NCBI GenBank assembly: GCA_051745935.1
Contig: JBNJEM010000448.1
Coordinates: 1 to 6,719 of the forward strand
Reading direction: 5' to 3'
Length of the DNA: 6,719 nt
From: JBNJEM01 sp051745935
GTDB taxonomy: Bacteria > Planctomycetota > Planctomycetia > Pirellulales > Pirellulaceae
Shown: positions 1 through 6,295 of the stretch, piece after piece
Numbering within the stretch: position 1 is the first letter of the stretch
Layout of the letters: every line of letters starts with the position of its first letter
Translations under genes and position numbers: made by a program
The notes under the pieces: generated by a model
Databases searched by the model: none
What the model was told of the DNA's origin: nothing
What the model saw: the letters and a program-made list of their open reading frames with translations, nothing else

Positions 1-1549
1 GCTTGCTGCTGGCTAACTTGATGGTGATGCTGGCCGTGCCGGACAAGTGCACCGGTTCTTTCAACTCCGGCGTCTTATAGATTAGCCGGTGGTTGGTCCA
101 TTCAGCCCGTGCCAACACAGCGCCGCTGAACGAGTAATTGTCCACCAGGGTTTTCGTGCCTTGTTCGGAGGGCGAGGTTCTGCTTAGCTTCCCTGCCTCT
201 GGTGCTCCCCCCATGAGATGAAGTGTAACGGGCGCTGCTTCGGGATTGGGATAATCCGCGTAGGGAGTGGGTTGATCCCGTTCGGAGTCTTCTCGCACGA
301 TCCAGGCGCGGGGCTCTTTTTCGACCCCATTTTCCACTCCGTGCAAATAGCGGGTAAACCACCGGTTCCTCATCTCCAGGGGGGGCGGGCCACCGTGACC
401 GCCTTGATGGAAGTAGGTCTTGATCGGCACTTCTTTAGCCTTGAGTGCTTGATAGATTCTGACACTGTGTTCCGGCATCACGTTCCAATCATTGAATGCG
501 TGCGACATCAGCGTGGCGGCCTTGAGGGGACCTAAGTCGTTCAGGTAATCACGCCCGGCCCAGAAGTCGTTGTAGTCGCCGGTAACGCGATCGAACCTCT
601 CCTTTAATTCCCGATCACGCACCTTGCAATCGCAGTCGTCGCGTCGCTTCGGATCGCCGCTGTTGATGAAGTCGTAGAGTACATCGATATCCTCTCCCAT
701 GTAGCCGCCTGGATGCCGGATCAAGCCATGGGAACGATAGTAGTGATAGTAAGACGTGTTTGGCGCGATCGGAATAATGGCTTCCAGCCCCTCGACCCCC
801 GTCGTGGCGGCGGCCAGCGCCAGGGTTCCGTTGTAAGAGGTTCCCGTCATCCCGACCTTTCCGGTACACCAGCGAGCAAACACTTTCTCGTCACCATCTG
901 GATCAAGGTATCCGGAAGCCCGGCCACCGAGCCAGGCAATCACCGCTTTGGGCGCGAGTGACTCGTTGTCGCCGCCAACGGTGGGGCATCCTTCGGAGAG
1001 CCCGGTGCCGGGAGACGATGAGTGGACCACCGCGAACCCGCGAGGCACCCAAGTGTCAACGTGCGAGTCTGAAATGATGGGACGATCCACGTCTCGCTCA
1101 ACAGGCGGCGGCATCTTGCGCTCCGGCGGCGCGACGCCTAATTCGTGCTTGGGATCCCACATGTATTCCTTCGAGGTGGTGCCCGTGCCAGCGAAATAGG
1201 GGCTGGAAATATAGATGGCTGGAACTCTCAAGCCTTCCGTCTTGGTCTGCCGTGGGCGAGTCACGCCCACGTGCACGCGGTCCAACTCGCCGTCCCCGTC
1301 CGAGTCGAACTCCGTTTCCACCCAAAGGTCGTGGCGAATCCACGTCTCCTTGTCCTTGAACGCGGGCACGACTTGGGTTTCCCCATCGACAATGAGCGGC
1401 ACGGCTGGCTCATCGGATGTGGATTCTTTTTGTTCCGGTGTGCCGTTGTTCGTTTTGACGTCTTCCGCATGGGTGATACTCCCACCGACCAGTAAGGCCA
1501 ATATCGTAATGACGGCATGGAATAATAGACCACGACCATGCAGTGGCAT
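1..1549 (-). CDS. Secreted Xaa-Pro dipeptidyl-peptidase-like serine hydrolase (S15/CocE-NonD family), C-terminus cut by window edge
   Basis: Likely releases X-Pro dipeptides from peptide N-termini outside the cytoplasm (as EC 3.4.14.11); esterase or acylase activity is possible, because the family also includes cocaine esterase. I translated 516 uninterrupted codons running off the left edge. Residues 1-28 form a signal peptide: a hydrophobic core at about 8-23, then a cut after THA. A Ca-binding-like acidic loop DSDGDGELD lies at 82-90, and the probable oxyanion Tyr is in SPYFAG (Y118). The nucleophile is S238 in GTSYNG, the acid is D354 in FNDWNV, and the base is H385 in HQGGHGG. The spacings of 116 and 31 are close to those known for lactococcal PepX. 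The segment WFTRYLHGVENG follows, and the jelly-roll PepX C-domain begins near 405 and is incomplete. In-frame upstream ATGs at 1624 and 1681 exist; I chose 1549 because it gives a normal-length signal peptide. No clear Shine-Dalgarno site precedes it. No partner gene is visible in the window. Confidence 0.92.
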   Translation of the reverse strand, partial: MPLHGRGLLFHAVITILALLVGGSITHAEDVKTNNGTPEQKESTSDEPAVPLIVDGETQVVPAFKDKETWIRHDLWVETEFDSDGDGELDRVHVGVTRPRQTKTEGLRVPAIYISSPYFAGTGTTSKEYMWDPKHELGVAPPERKMPPPVERDVDRPIISDSHVDTWVPRGFAVVHSSSPGTGLSEGCPTVGGDNESLAPKAVIAWLGGRASGYLDPDGDEKVFARWCTGKVGMTGTSYNGTLALAAATTGVEGLEAIIPIAPNTSYYHYYRSHGLIRHPGGYMGEDIDVLYDFINSGDPKRRDDCDCKVRDRELKERFDRVTGDYNDFWAGRDYLNDLGPLKAATLMSHAFNDWNVMPEHSVRIYQALKAKEVPIKTYFHQGGHGGPPPLEMRNRWFTRYLHGVENGVEKEPRAWIVREDSERDQPTPYADYPNPEAAPVTLHLMGGAPEAGKLSRTSPSEQGTKTLVDNYSFSGAVLARAEWTNHRLIYKTPELKEPVHLSGTASITIKLASSK

Positions 1550-1820
1550 GGCCAGTGGTGAGCGAATACGCGCCGACCGGTTCCGGTTCTTCGCGCGGGC
1601 CCCCACGCCACCGAGTCCCGTCATTCGCGATCGCGAGACGTATGATTCTCCTAGATCGAACAGTCTGGTTTCATTTCTCATGGTTGTGGTCTTCCAAAAA
1701 ACTTATGTGGTCGGTCGAAGCAGTCCAAAAGCCAGCGTCTTCATCATTGTTGCTCCAATACAACAAGCACTGGCGCGACAATCCCTCTGTCCTCGGGCGA
1801 TTCAACGTACCCCAGCCATA

Positions 1821-2019
1821 TTAACCCTAACGTTGCAAAAAGTATATGTAGGACGGGTCTCCAGGCCCGTCTTTGCAAGTACGAAATCGTACTTGACCTG
1901 GTGTCCGCGGATCTCACGAAATGTGAGATCTTCAAACAAGCGCAAAAAGACATTTATGCGCTGTAAAAGACGGGCCTGGAGACCCGTCCTACGCCGTCTT
2001 TATGCAACCATAGGGTTAA
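1821..2019. mobile_element. MITE-like palindromic element, 199 bp, non-autonomous
   Basis: The ends, 1821-1873 and the reverse complement of 1967-2019, match at 45 of 53 positions, starting TTAACCCTA. The 25 inner bases are identical and include the self-complementary GACGGGTCTCCAGGCCCGTC. Between the ends are three more hairpins: CAAGTACG/CGTACTTG at 1876-1895, GATCTCAC/GTGAGATC at 1910-1930, and an interrupted GCGCA/TGCGC stem at 1940-1961. No frame encodes a transposase. A second copy begins at 6625. Terminal inverted repeats, small size and more than one copy fit a MITE or REP-type element moved in trans. The exact ends and any target duplication remain uncertain: the two copies stop matching just outside ACCCTAACG. 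Confidence 0.75.
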
Positions 2020-2037
2020 CTCACAACGCACCCGTTT

Positions 2038-2200
2038 TCATCCCGCACGGATCGCCTCAACCTCGAAACTCACTGGCCGCCAGCCCGCGGCCGAGCCGAT
2101 CTTGATGTTCCCGTCCTGGCAGTCGGTGAGTCGAGGGAGGTTTCGTCGGACGACCGGTCTTGCCAGCCAAGTCGCTTGAAGGCCGACGGTCATGGTTCCG
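2038..2200 (-). pseudogene. Possible 3' tail of a decayed gene, unrecognised
   Basis: The minus frame ending in TGA at 2038-2040 reads like a real protein end, with GC-rich third codon positions and a balanced peptide that includes DGNIKIGSAAGWRPVSFEVE. Further upstream the same frame runs into the tandem hairpin repeats and loses all protein character, so only about the last 45-55 residues look genuine. I do not recognise the family. The MITE-like element begins 18 bases beyond the stop. It could be the remnant of a gene whose front was lost to repeat insertion or rearrangement, or a chance open frame. The left limit is the stop codon; the right limit is a guess. Confidence 0.22.
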
Positions 2201-2343
2201 CCAGGACCAGCCCGGGGGGCGTTGTGGGACAAGGCAACAGCTGGGGCGTGCACCAGCGAGGGACTCCCTTGGTCCCAAGCGGGCCGTGCCCCTCTGCCAT
2301 GGCCTCGAAACAAAAACGGGATAAAGAGGCACAACGCGCCGCA

Positions 2344-2531
2344 TGGATGCCACGGGCTTGTCCCGTGGTGGTTCACGCTCGCCGCTACAATGGATGCCAC
2401 GGGCTTGTTCCGTGGTGGTTCACGCTCGCCGCTACAATGGATGCCACGGGCTTGTTCCGTGGTGGTTCACGCTCGCCGCTACAATGGATGCCACGGGCTT
2501 GTCCCGTGGTGGTTCACGCTCGCCGCTACAA
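2344..2531 (+). repeat. Four tandem 47-bp hairpin repeats
   Basis: The units are 2344-2390, 2391-2437, 2438-2484 and 2485-2531. They are identical except at one position, C in units 1 and 4 and T in units 2 and 3. Each unit contains the inverted repeat CCACGGG-CTTGT-CCCGTGG, a 7-bp stem with a 5-base loop, followed by a constant linker ending GCCGCTACAA. The variable base lies in the stem, where the T allows a G-U pair in RNA. Units abut without spacers and 47 is not a multiple of three, so this is neither CRISPR nor a coding repeat. It resembles REP or BIME-type clusters. Confidence 0.9.
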
Positions 2532-2581
2532 ACCGGCCAGACACACCACTCCTGGCCCGTCGGTAGCGTGGAACGTAACGG

Positions 2582-2604
2582 ACCACGGGACAAGCCCGTG
2601 GCAT
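2582..2604 (-). repeat. Inverted copy of the 47-bp unit's hairpin core
   Basis: The reverse complement of this stretch equals the first 23 bases of the unit's hairpin core, from ATGCC through CCCGTGGT. It lies 50 bases after the last tandem unit and points the other way, so the cluster as a whole has head-to-head symmetry, as in REPIN or BIME arrangements. The linker half of the 47-bp unit is not present here. Confidence 0.8.
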
Positions 2605-2607
2605 TTG

Positions 2608-2688
2608 TCCGGATGGAAAGCTGCTCGACGCAAGCCGTCCTCCCGCTGGTCGGACTCACGGCGGACAACGTCATCCGGGCCCCGTATA
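2608..2688 (+). repeat. 81-bp dispersed repeat, copy A (upstream of the glycosyltransferase)
   Basis: This stretch aligns without gaps to the reverse complement of 5940-6020 at 72 of 81 positions. It starts TCCGG and ends TATA. It points toward the glycosyltransferase and ends 199 bases before its ATG. It follows directly after the inverted hairpin copy. I know no named family for it. It could be a mobile repeat, a fossil coding segment, or a shared leader region. Confidence 0.85.
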
Positions 2689-2887
2689 CGCAATGGTGGA
2701 TAGCATGGTCTTTTCCGACTCGGAAATCACACAAGTATCGTGGACCGTTTCCCGTTAGGAACAACGCAGCCATGAACAACGGGGCGGCGCGTATCCGCGT
2801 TTGCCCGTGGCTCGGGTCACGATTTCCCGGCGATAGGCGATAGCAATAACTTCAACTCATGTGACTCTTTGTTCTTGAGGTTCCATT

Positions 2888-4165
2888 ATGGATTCAAAGC
2901 GAATTGGTTTCGTGGCGACCCGATTGGCTGGCACGGACGGTGTCAGTTTGGAAGCGAATAAGTGGGCAACCGTTTTGGATCGGATGGGCATGCAATGCTT
3001 TTTCATGGCCGGTGAGTTGGACACCCCGAGAGACCGATCGCTGTTGGTTCCATCATGCCATTTCAATCATCCGGGGGCGGAAGAGGTATACGCGGGCTGT
3101 TTCGGCTGTACGACACGGTTGCCGCGGGTATCCCGAAAATGCGACGACTTGAAAGCCGTTTTGAAGCAATCGCTGCGTGACTTCGTTGACCATTTCAATC
3201 TTGATCTGATCATCATGGAAAATGCCGTCACCATCCCCATGAACATCCCACTCGGTTTGGCCATTACCGAGTATCTGATTGAAATGGGAACCCCGGCGAT
3301 CGCACACCATCACGACTTCTACTGGGAAAGAAGCCGGTTTTCGCGCAACGCCTGCGCCGACTACCTGTCGACCGCGTTTCCCCCGCGACTCCCCACGATC
3401 CAACACACGGTTATCAACTCGGCACAAGTTGAACAGCTCAGTTTGCGCAGGGGGGTGCCGGCAACCGTGGTCCCAAACGTCATGGATTTCCAGGCCATTC
3501 CGCCCCTCGTGGATGGATATGCCGATGACTTGCGCCAGGAGCTCGGCATACCCGACGGTCACAAGCTGATCTTGCAGCCCACTCGCATCGTACGGCGGAA
3601 AGGTATTGAACACGCGATCGAACTGGTTCATCGCCTTGGCATGCCGGCCACGTTGGTGATTTCACACGCGTCGGGGGATGAAGGCGATGAGTACAGCATG
3701 CGCGTACGCGAGTACTCGGCCGTGCTGAACGTCAACACGATTCTTTGCGGCAGCCGCTTGAGTCACGAGCGAGGGGAAACCGAGGATGGACGGAAGATAT
3801 ATTCACTAGCCGATATCTACGCCCAGGCCGATCTGGTGACCTATCCCTCCACGATCGAGGGGTTTGGAAACGCCTTTCTGGAAGCCGCGTATTACCGTCG
3901 ACCGATCCTGGTGAACAACTACGCGATCTACGATTCGGATATTCGACCCAAGGGATTTCGGGCCGTGGAAATGAACGATTTCATTACGAGCCACGCCATC
4001 GCTCAGGCAAGGGAAGTGCTCGCGAACCCCGACCTCGTGGCGGAGATGGTGGAAACAAACCATGAAGTCGCGCAAAGGCACTTTTCATTCGAAGTGTTGG
4101 AACAAAACCTGGAAACACTGTTGGTCAACTGCTTCGGGCGGTCCGTACGAAGGTCGAGTCAGTAA
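2888..4165 (+). CDS. GT-B fold glycosyltransferase, GT4-like, 425 aa
   Basis: Probably a retaining transferase that moves a sugar from a nucleotide-sugar donor to an unknown acceptor; cytoplasmic, with no signal peptide or membrane segment. The N-terminal Rossmann half starts RIGFVATRLAGTDGVSLE, with a Gly-rich loop at 15-20. A striking AHHHDFYWERSRF lies at 139-151. The C-terminal half opens at about 226 with LILQPTRIVRRKGIEHA, where R233 and K238 sit at the usual phosphate-binding Arg/Lys positions. The EX7E signature is E324-GFGNAFL-E332, followed by a conserved-looking RRPILVNNY. Length is normal for the family. The start is supported by GAGG at 2877-2880, 7 bases before ATG. The pattern is reminiscent of enzymes making glycosylated compatible solutes such as mannosylglucosylglycerate, known in planctomycetes, but I cannot assign the substrate. 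No polysaccharide gene cluster surrounds it. Confidence 0.92.
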   Translation: MDSKRIGFVATRLAGTDGVSLEANKWATVLDRMGMQCFFMAGELDTPRDRSLLVPSCHFNHPGAEEVYAGCFGCTTRLPRVSRKCDDLKAVLKQSLRDFVDHFNLDLIIMENAVTIPMNIPLGLAITEYLIEMGTPAIAHHHDFYWERSRFSRNACADYLSTAFPPRLPTIQHTVINSAQVEQLSLRRGVPATVVPNVMDFQAIPPLVDGYADDLRQELGIPDGHKLILQPTRIVRRKGIEHAIELVHRLGMPATLVISHASGDEGDEYSMRVREYSAVLNVNTILCGSRLSHERGETEDGRKIYSLADIYAQADLVTYPSTIEGFGNAFLEAAYYRRPILVNNYAIYDSDIRPKGFRAVEMNDFITSHAIAQAREVLANPDLVAEMVETNHEVAQRHFSFEVLEQNLETLLVNCFGRSVRRSSQ

Positions 4166-4183
4166 TCACCGACAGAGCCGTTG

Positions 4184-4214
4184 GCCCGAGCCCCCGTTAA
4201 CGCGGGCTTCGGGC
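4184..4214 (+). terminator. Possible terminator hairpin after the glycosyltransferase
   Basis: Eighteen bases after the TAA stop, GCCCGA+GCCC pairs with GGGC+TCGGGC across a one-base bulge and a 10-base loop, giving a 10-bp GC-rich stem. There is no following T-run, so it is not a classical intrinsic terminator. It may instead stabilise the mRNA 3' end. Confidence 0.35.
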
Positions 4215-4224
4215 GCAACCCAAG

Positions 4225-4259
4225 AGGTCGGAGGTCGGAGGTCAGAGGTCGGAGGTCGG
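4225..4259. repeat. Five tandem AGGTCGG heptamers
   Basis: The units start at 4225, 4232, 4239, 4246 and 4253. All read AGGTCGG except the third, AGGTCAG. This is a short strand-asymmetric simple repeat (purines on the plus strand) between convergent genes. Copy number could vary by slippage. Confidence 0.9.
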
Positions 4260-4619
4260 AAACTTCTCCGGAGAGTGTATCATCGCCCCTCAGCATGCGA
4301 CCGATCCGGGCGCACTCCGCAGTCATTTCGTCCTGTTCAGCGCTCGGGATGGAGCCGCAATCGCGAGCCATGTCTAAAGACGTATCCGTCTCGCCATTTT
4401 CGGCATCAGCGTCAGCCAGATTTAGCGAGGAACGCAATAACTCAAACTGTAAGCTTCATGTCTCGACTAGCTGGTAAAGCCCGGCTTTCGGGGCGTTCGC
4501 GGCCAGGCCGGCACCCGTCACGGCTTCCAATTCGATCCACCTGGACACGACCTGAAACCAGGGCTTTTCCAGCGTCTGGGCCGTTCGAAGGACGTGAAAC
4601 GTTTACACTTTGAGTAATA

Positions 4620-4689
4620 ATCCCTCGGACAAGCCGGGCATTGGCCCGACGCCCGGCAGCCCGCGGGGGTCATGCGACAATGATTGATT
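4620..4689. repeat. Hairpin-bearing dispersed repeat, copy 1
   Basis: This shares ATCCCTCGGACAA at its start and GCGACAA...ATTGATT near its end with 6296-6375; the middle is diverged. The middle carries the hairpin GCCGGGC (4633-4639) / GCCCGGC (4651-4657), a 7-bp stem with an 11-base loop. It lies just past the stop of the oxidoreductase, so it might also serve as a 3' end structure for that gene, but it has no T-run on the minus strand. Confidence 0.6.
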
Positions 4690-4705
4690 TTCCGATGCTA
4701 AGGCA

Positions 4706-5905
4706 CTAAAGCGGTTCATAGTGGGGCACGTCCAGCCGCTCGCCGTCCTTCAACGCCGACTCGTGGGCCACGATACCACAAACCGTCATGTTCAATGCCT
4801 GTGAAATGTCGACCAGCGGTTTTCGGTCCTGAAGGATTGAGGAGACAAACTCATCCATCAAACGTCCGTGCGAGCCCCCATGGCCTCCGGCGTCCACGCC
4901 GGGCGGCAAGGGCGGCCGGGAAATGTCGGGAAGGTCTTTCATCACCCCATGATAGTCCAGACCGTCCATCCAACCTTTTTCCCCGAACACCCTGCCCGTT
5001 TCCTGTACTTTGCCATGGATGCCTTTGCACATTAACATGCGCGAGGCGCCCCCTTCGGCCGTTTCCAGCAGCGCGATCTCGTCGGTAAACGTGTTGCCGT
5101 AGCGATTGGCCCCGGGCTGGTAGGGTTCAAAACCGGCATTCGAGCCGGTACACGAGACCGAGGTGAACGGTTTGTCCGTGACGCCCACGTAGTAAGCGGT
5201 GGAGTGGGTCGGGTACCACAACGGAATACTCCCAATGCGCCATCCTTTGTACGATCCAATCTGCCTGGAATGATAGTGATAGTACTCCCCTTCAGAAAAG
5301 ATCAGCCTGCCGAATCCACCGGCTTCGTAAATCCGCCGCATGGCATGGCAATTGGCCCGGTAGCAAGACGTTTCGAACATCATGTACGTCAAGCCGCTCT
5401 TCTTCACGGCTTCGTATAGCTTGTCGGCGTCCTCCAGCGACCCCCACACAGCCGGCACCGCCGAGGCAACATGTTTGCCATGCTCAAGCACGTTGATGCA
5501 GTGGCGCGCGTGACTCGGCGCGTCCGTGGCCACGAACACCGCTTCGATACGATCGTCCTTTACCAACTCTTCCAGTGACGGATAAGTCTTCTTGCACCGG
5601 CACCTTTCCGCCAACTGGGCACACCGGTCAGGAAACAGATCGCTGACGGCAGCCACTTCCACGTTGGGATGGTCCTGAAAACCGAACGCCGCGCCGAAGC
5701 GACACGTGCCGTATCCCACGATACCAACCCGCACTTTGCGGTCCGAAACCGGCTGCCACCCCTTTGATGCCTCCGGATCAGTCGGGGCTTCCTCGAACCC
5801 AGCAATCTTGTTTTGCCCAGCCGCCGCTGAAGTGCTCAACCCGAGCGCCGCCGCGCCCACGCCAAACGACTGCAAAAACGCACGTCGTGAAGATGAATGG
5901 TCCAT
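4706..5905 (-). CDS. Tat-exported Gfo/Idh/MocA-family oxidoreductase, 399 aa
   Basis: The family uses NAD(P) to oxidise or reduce sugars and related polyols; the substrate here is unknown. A twin-arginine signal SRRAFLQ at 6-12 and a hydrophobic stretch to AAA at about 27-29 predict export after folding with cofactor. The Rossmann domain begins at about 57 with VRVGIVGYGTCRFG (G61, G64, G66), and the first strand-loop acidic residue is D89 in VSDLF. The middle has TDAPSHARHCINVLEHGKHV, then SAVPAV at 148-153 where most members have EKP. A C-terminal alpha/beta domain follows, with GEYYHYHS at 206-213 and a probable catalytic-site His in YPTHSTAYY (H234). Its own promoter and a strong AAGGAG site 8 bases before ATG support this start. 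It stands alone and converges on the glycosyltransferase. Confidence 0.94.
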   Translation of the reverse strand: MDHSSSRRAFLQSFGVGAAALGLSTSAAAGQNKIAGFEEAPTDPEASKGWQPVSDRKVRVGIVGYGTCRFGAAFGFQDHPNVEVAAVSDLFPDRCAQLAERCRCKKTYPSLEELVKDDRIEAVFVATDAPSHARHCINVLEHGKHVASAVPAVWGSLEDADKLYEAVKKSGLTYMMFETSCYRANCHAMRRIYEAGGFGRLIFSEGEYYHYHSRQIGSYKGWRIGSIPLWYPTHSTAYYVGVTDKPFTSVSCTGSNAGFEPYQPGANRYGNTFTDEIALLETAEGGASRMLMCKGIHGKVQETGRVFGEKGWMDGLDYHGVMKDLPDISRPPLPPGVDAGGHGGSHGRLMDEFVSSILQDRKPLVDISQALNMTVCGIVAHESALKDGERLDVPHYEPL

Positions 5906-5913
5906 GATTCTCG

Positions 5914-5943
5914 CTCCTTAAAAGCCCAAAAGTATGGATTATA
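5914..5943 (-). promoter_or_regulatory. -10 box and Shine-Dalgarno site of the oxidoreductase gene
   Basis: On the minus strand a consensus TATAAT lies at 5943-5938, 32 bases before the ATG, and AAGGAG lies at 5919-5914 with 8-base spacing. No good TTGACA is found 16-18 bases upstream of the -10, so promoter strength is uncertain. The -10 box overlaps the end of the 81-bp repeat copy B: the last four bases of the repeat supply TATA. Confidence 0.5.
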
Positions 5944-6020
5944 GGGGTCGCGGATGACTTTCTCCGCCGCGAGTCCGACCAACGGGAGGACGGCTTGCGT
6001 CGGGCAGCTTTCCACCCGGA
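5940..6020 (-). repeat. 81-bp dispersed repeat, copy B (upstream of the oxidoreductase)
   Basis: This is the gapless partner of 2608-2688 (72 of 81 identical), read on the minus strand. It points toward the oxidoreductase and ends 34 bases before its ATG. Of the nine differences, the first four are transitions that are all synonymous in the frame reading GWKAARRKPSSRWSDSRR. The other five change residues in that frame, so a coding origin is only a suggestion. Confidence 0.85.
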
Positions 6021-6108
6021 AAAACCCAACCGCCTGAAATATATTCACGAATACGCTTCCAGGTGGAACCGGCAAAGCCATAACGATCTGATTCAAGGAG
6101 TTCCAGTG

Positions 6109-6228
6109 ATGTCGCCGGCTCGCCCCAGGGGAAACTTAGGTTCCTCCCCGCGTCACCGCCGCCCTCCCCCGCCCTCCATGAGATGCCCCGGGCTGGTCCC
6201 GGGACGTTTCACGTCTCTTGTTAAATGA
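6109..6228 (+). CDS. Possible 39-residue Pro/Arg-rich small ORF, doubtful
   Basis: ATG at 6109 is preceded by a perfect AAGGAG at 6095-6100 with 8-base spacing, and the frame ends at TGA 6226-6228. The peptide starts MSPARPRGNLG and is rich in Pro and Arg. Its last third is the diverged hairpin repeat read in frame, which argues against a conserved protein. It has no recognisable domain, signal or membrane segment. The good ribosome-binding site is the only reason to list it. Confidence 0.13.
   Translation: MSPARPRGNLGSSPRHRRPPPPSMRCPGLVPGRFTSLVK
6182..6216 (+). repeat. Diverged copy of the 47-bp hairpin unit
   Basis: This matches the first 35 bases of the unit core (from GATGCC) at 26 positions. 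One stem pair has changed on both sides, A-T to C-G, which keeps the pairing. One outer pair is lost. It shows that the family is dispersed and not confined to the tandem cluster. Confidence 0.6.
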
Positions 6229-6295
6229 GTGGTCCCCCCCCCACTGCTTCCCCTTTCGCCCCGCGCAACAGCGCTATGGCGCAAGGAGCGTAACG

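Larger units (their letters stand above)
1550..2887. other. 1.3-kb intergenic region rich in repeats, no convincing gene
   Basis: This gap separates the leftward peptidase from the rightward glycosyltransferase, so it should hold both promoters, but I could not place either with confidence. From left to right it contains a possible upstream extension of the peptidase frame (to 1681), a 12-bp palindrome, the 199-bp MITE-like element, a stretch that may be the tail of a dead gene, four 47-bp tandem units, an inverted copy of that unit's hairpin, and one copy of the 81-bp dispersed repeat. A further hairpin has stems GGCCAG at 2535-2540 and CTGGCC at 2552-2557. I see nothing recognisable in 2689-2870. 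Confidence 0.7.
4166..4705. other. 540-bp gap between convergent genes
   Basis: This lies between the ends of the glycosyltransferase and the oxidoreductase, so it should contain terminators rather than promoters. It holds a GC-rich hairpin just after the glycosyltransferase, five AGGTCGG-type heptamers, and a structured repeat near 4620-4689. The middle (4260-4610) has no recognisable gene. A minus frame from a TTG at 4437 to 4159 is open, but it runs straight through the heptamers and has no ribosome-binding site, so I do not call it. Confidence 0.6.

Noticed and set aside
1..1549. Impression that the peptidase is broken into several short minus-strand frames
   Set aside because: Direct translation of the reverse complement gives one uninterrupted frame with the complete Ser-Asp-His triad. 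The short frames lie in other phases, and the true frame simply has no stop within the window.
1215..2105. Long plus-strand open frame of 296 codons
   Set aside because: Its first half is antisense to the peptidase signal-peptide region and its second half runs through the MITE-like element. The protein is low-quality and Ser/Arg-rich with no domain.
2344..2531. CRISPR array
   Set aside because: The four 47-bp units abut with no unique spacers, and no cas genes are present.
2176..2843. Plus-strand open frames across the tandem repeats
   Set aside because: They read hairpin repeats in three successive phases (47 bp is not a multiple of three) and then the 81-bp repeat. The repetition is of DNA, not of protein.
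4159..4437. Minus-strand 92-codon frame downstream of the glycosyltransferase
   Set aside because: It starts at TTG without a ribosome-binding site and passes through the heptamer repeat and the hairpin. Some coding-like composition at 4270-4437 leaves a small chance of a remnant.
6234..6242. Run of nine C as a phase-variation tract
   Set aside because: It lies outside any supported gene and just after the doubtful small frame. It may also be a length-error hotspot in assembly.
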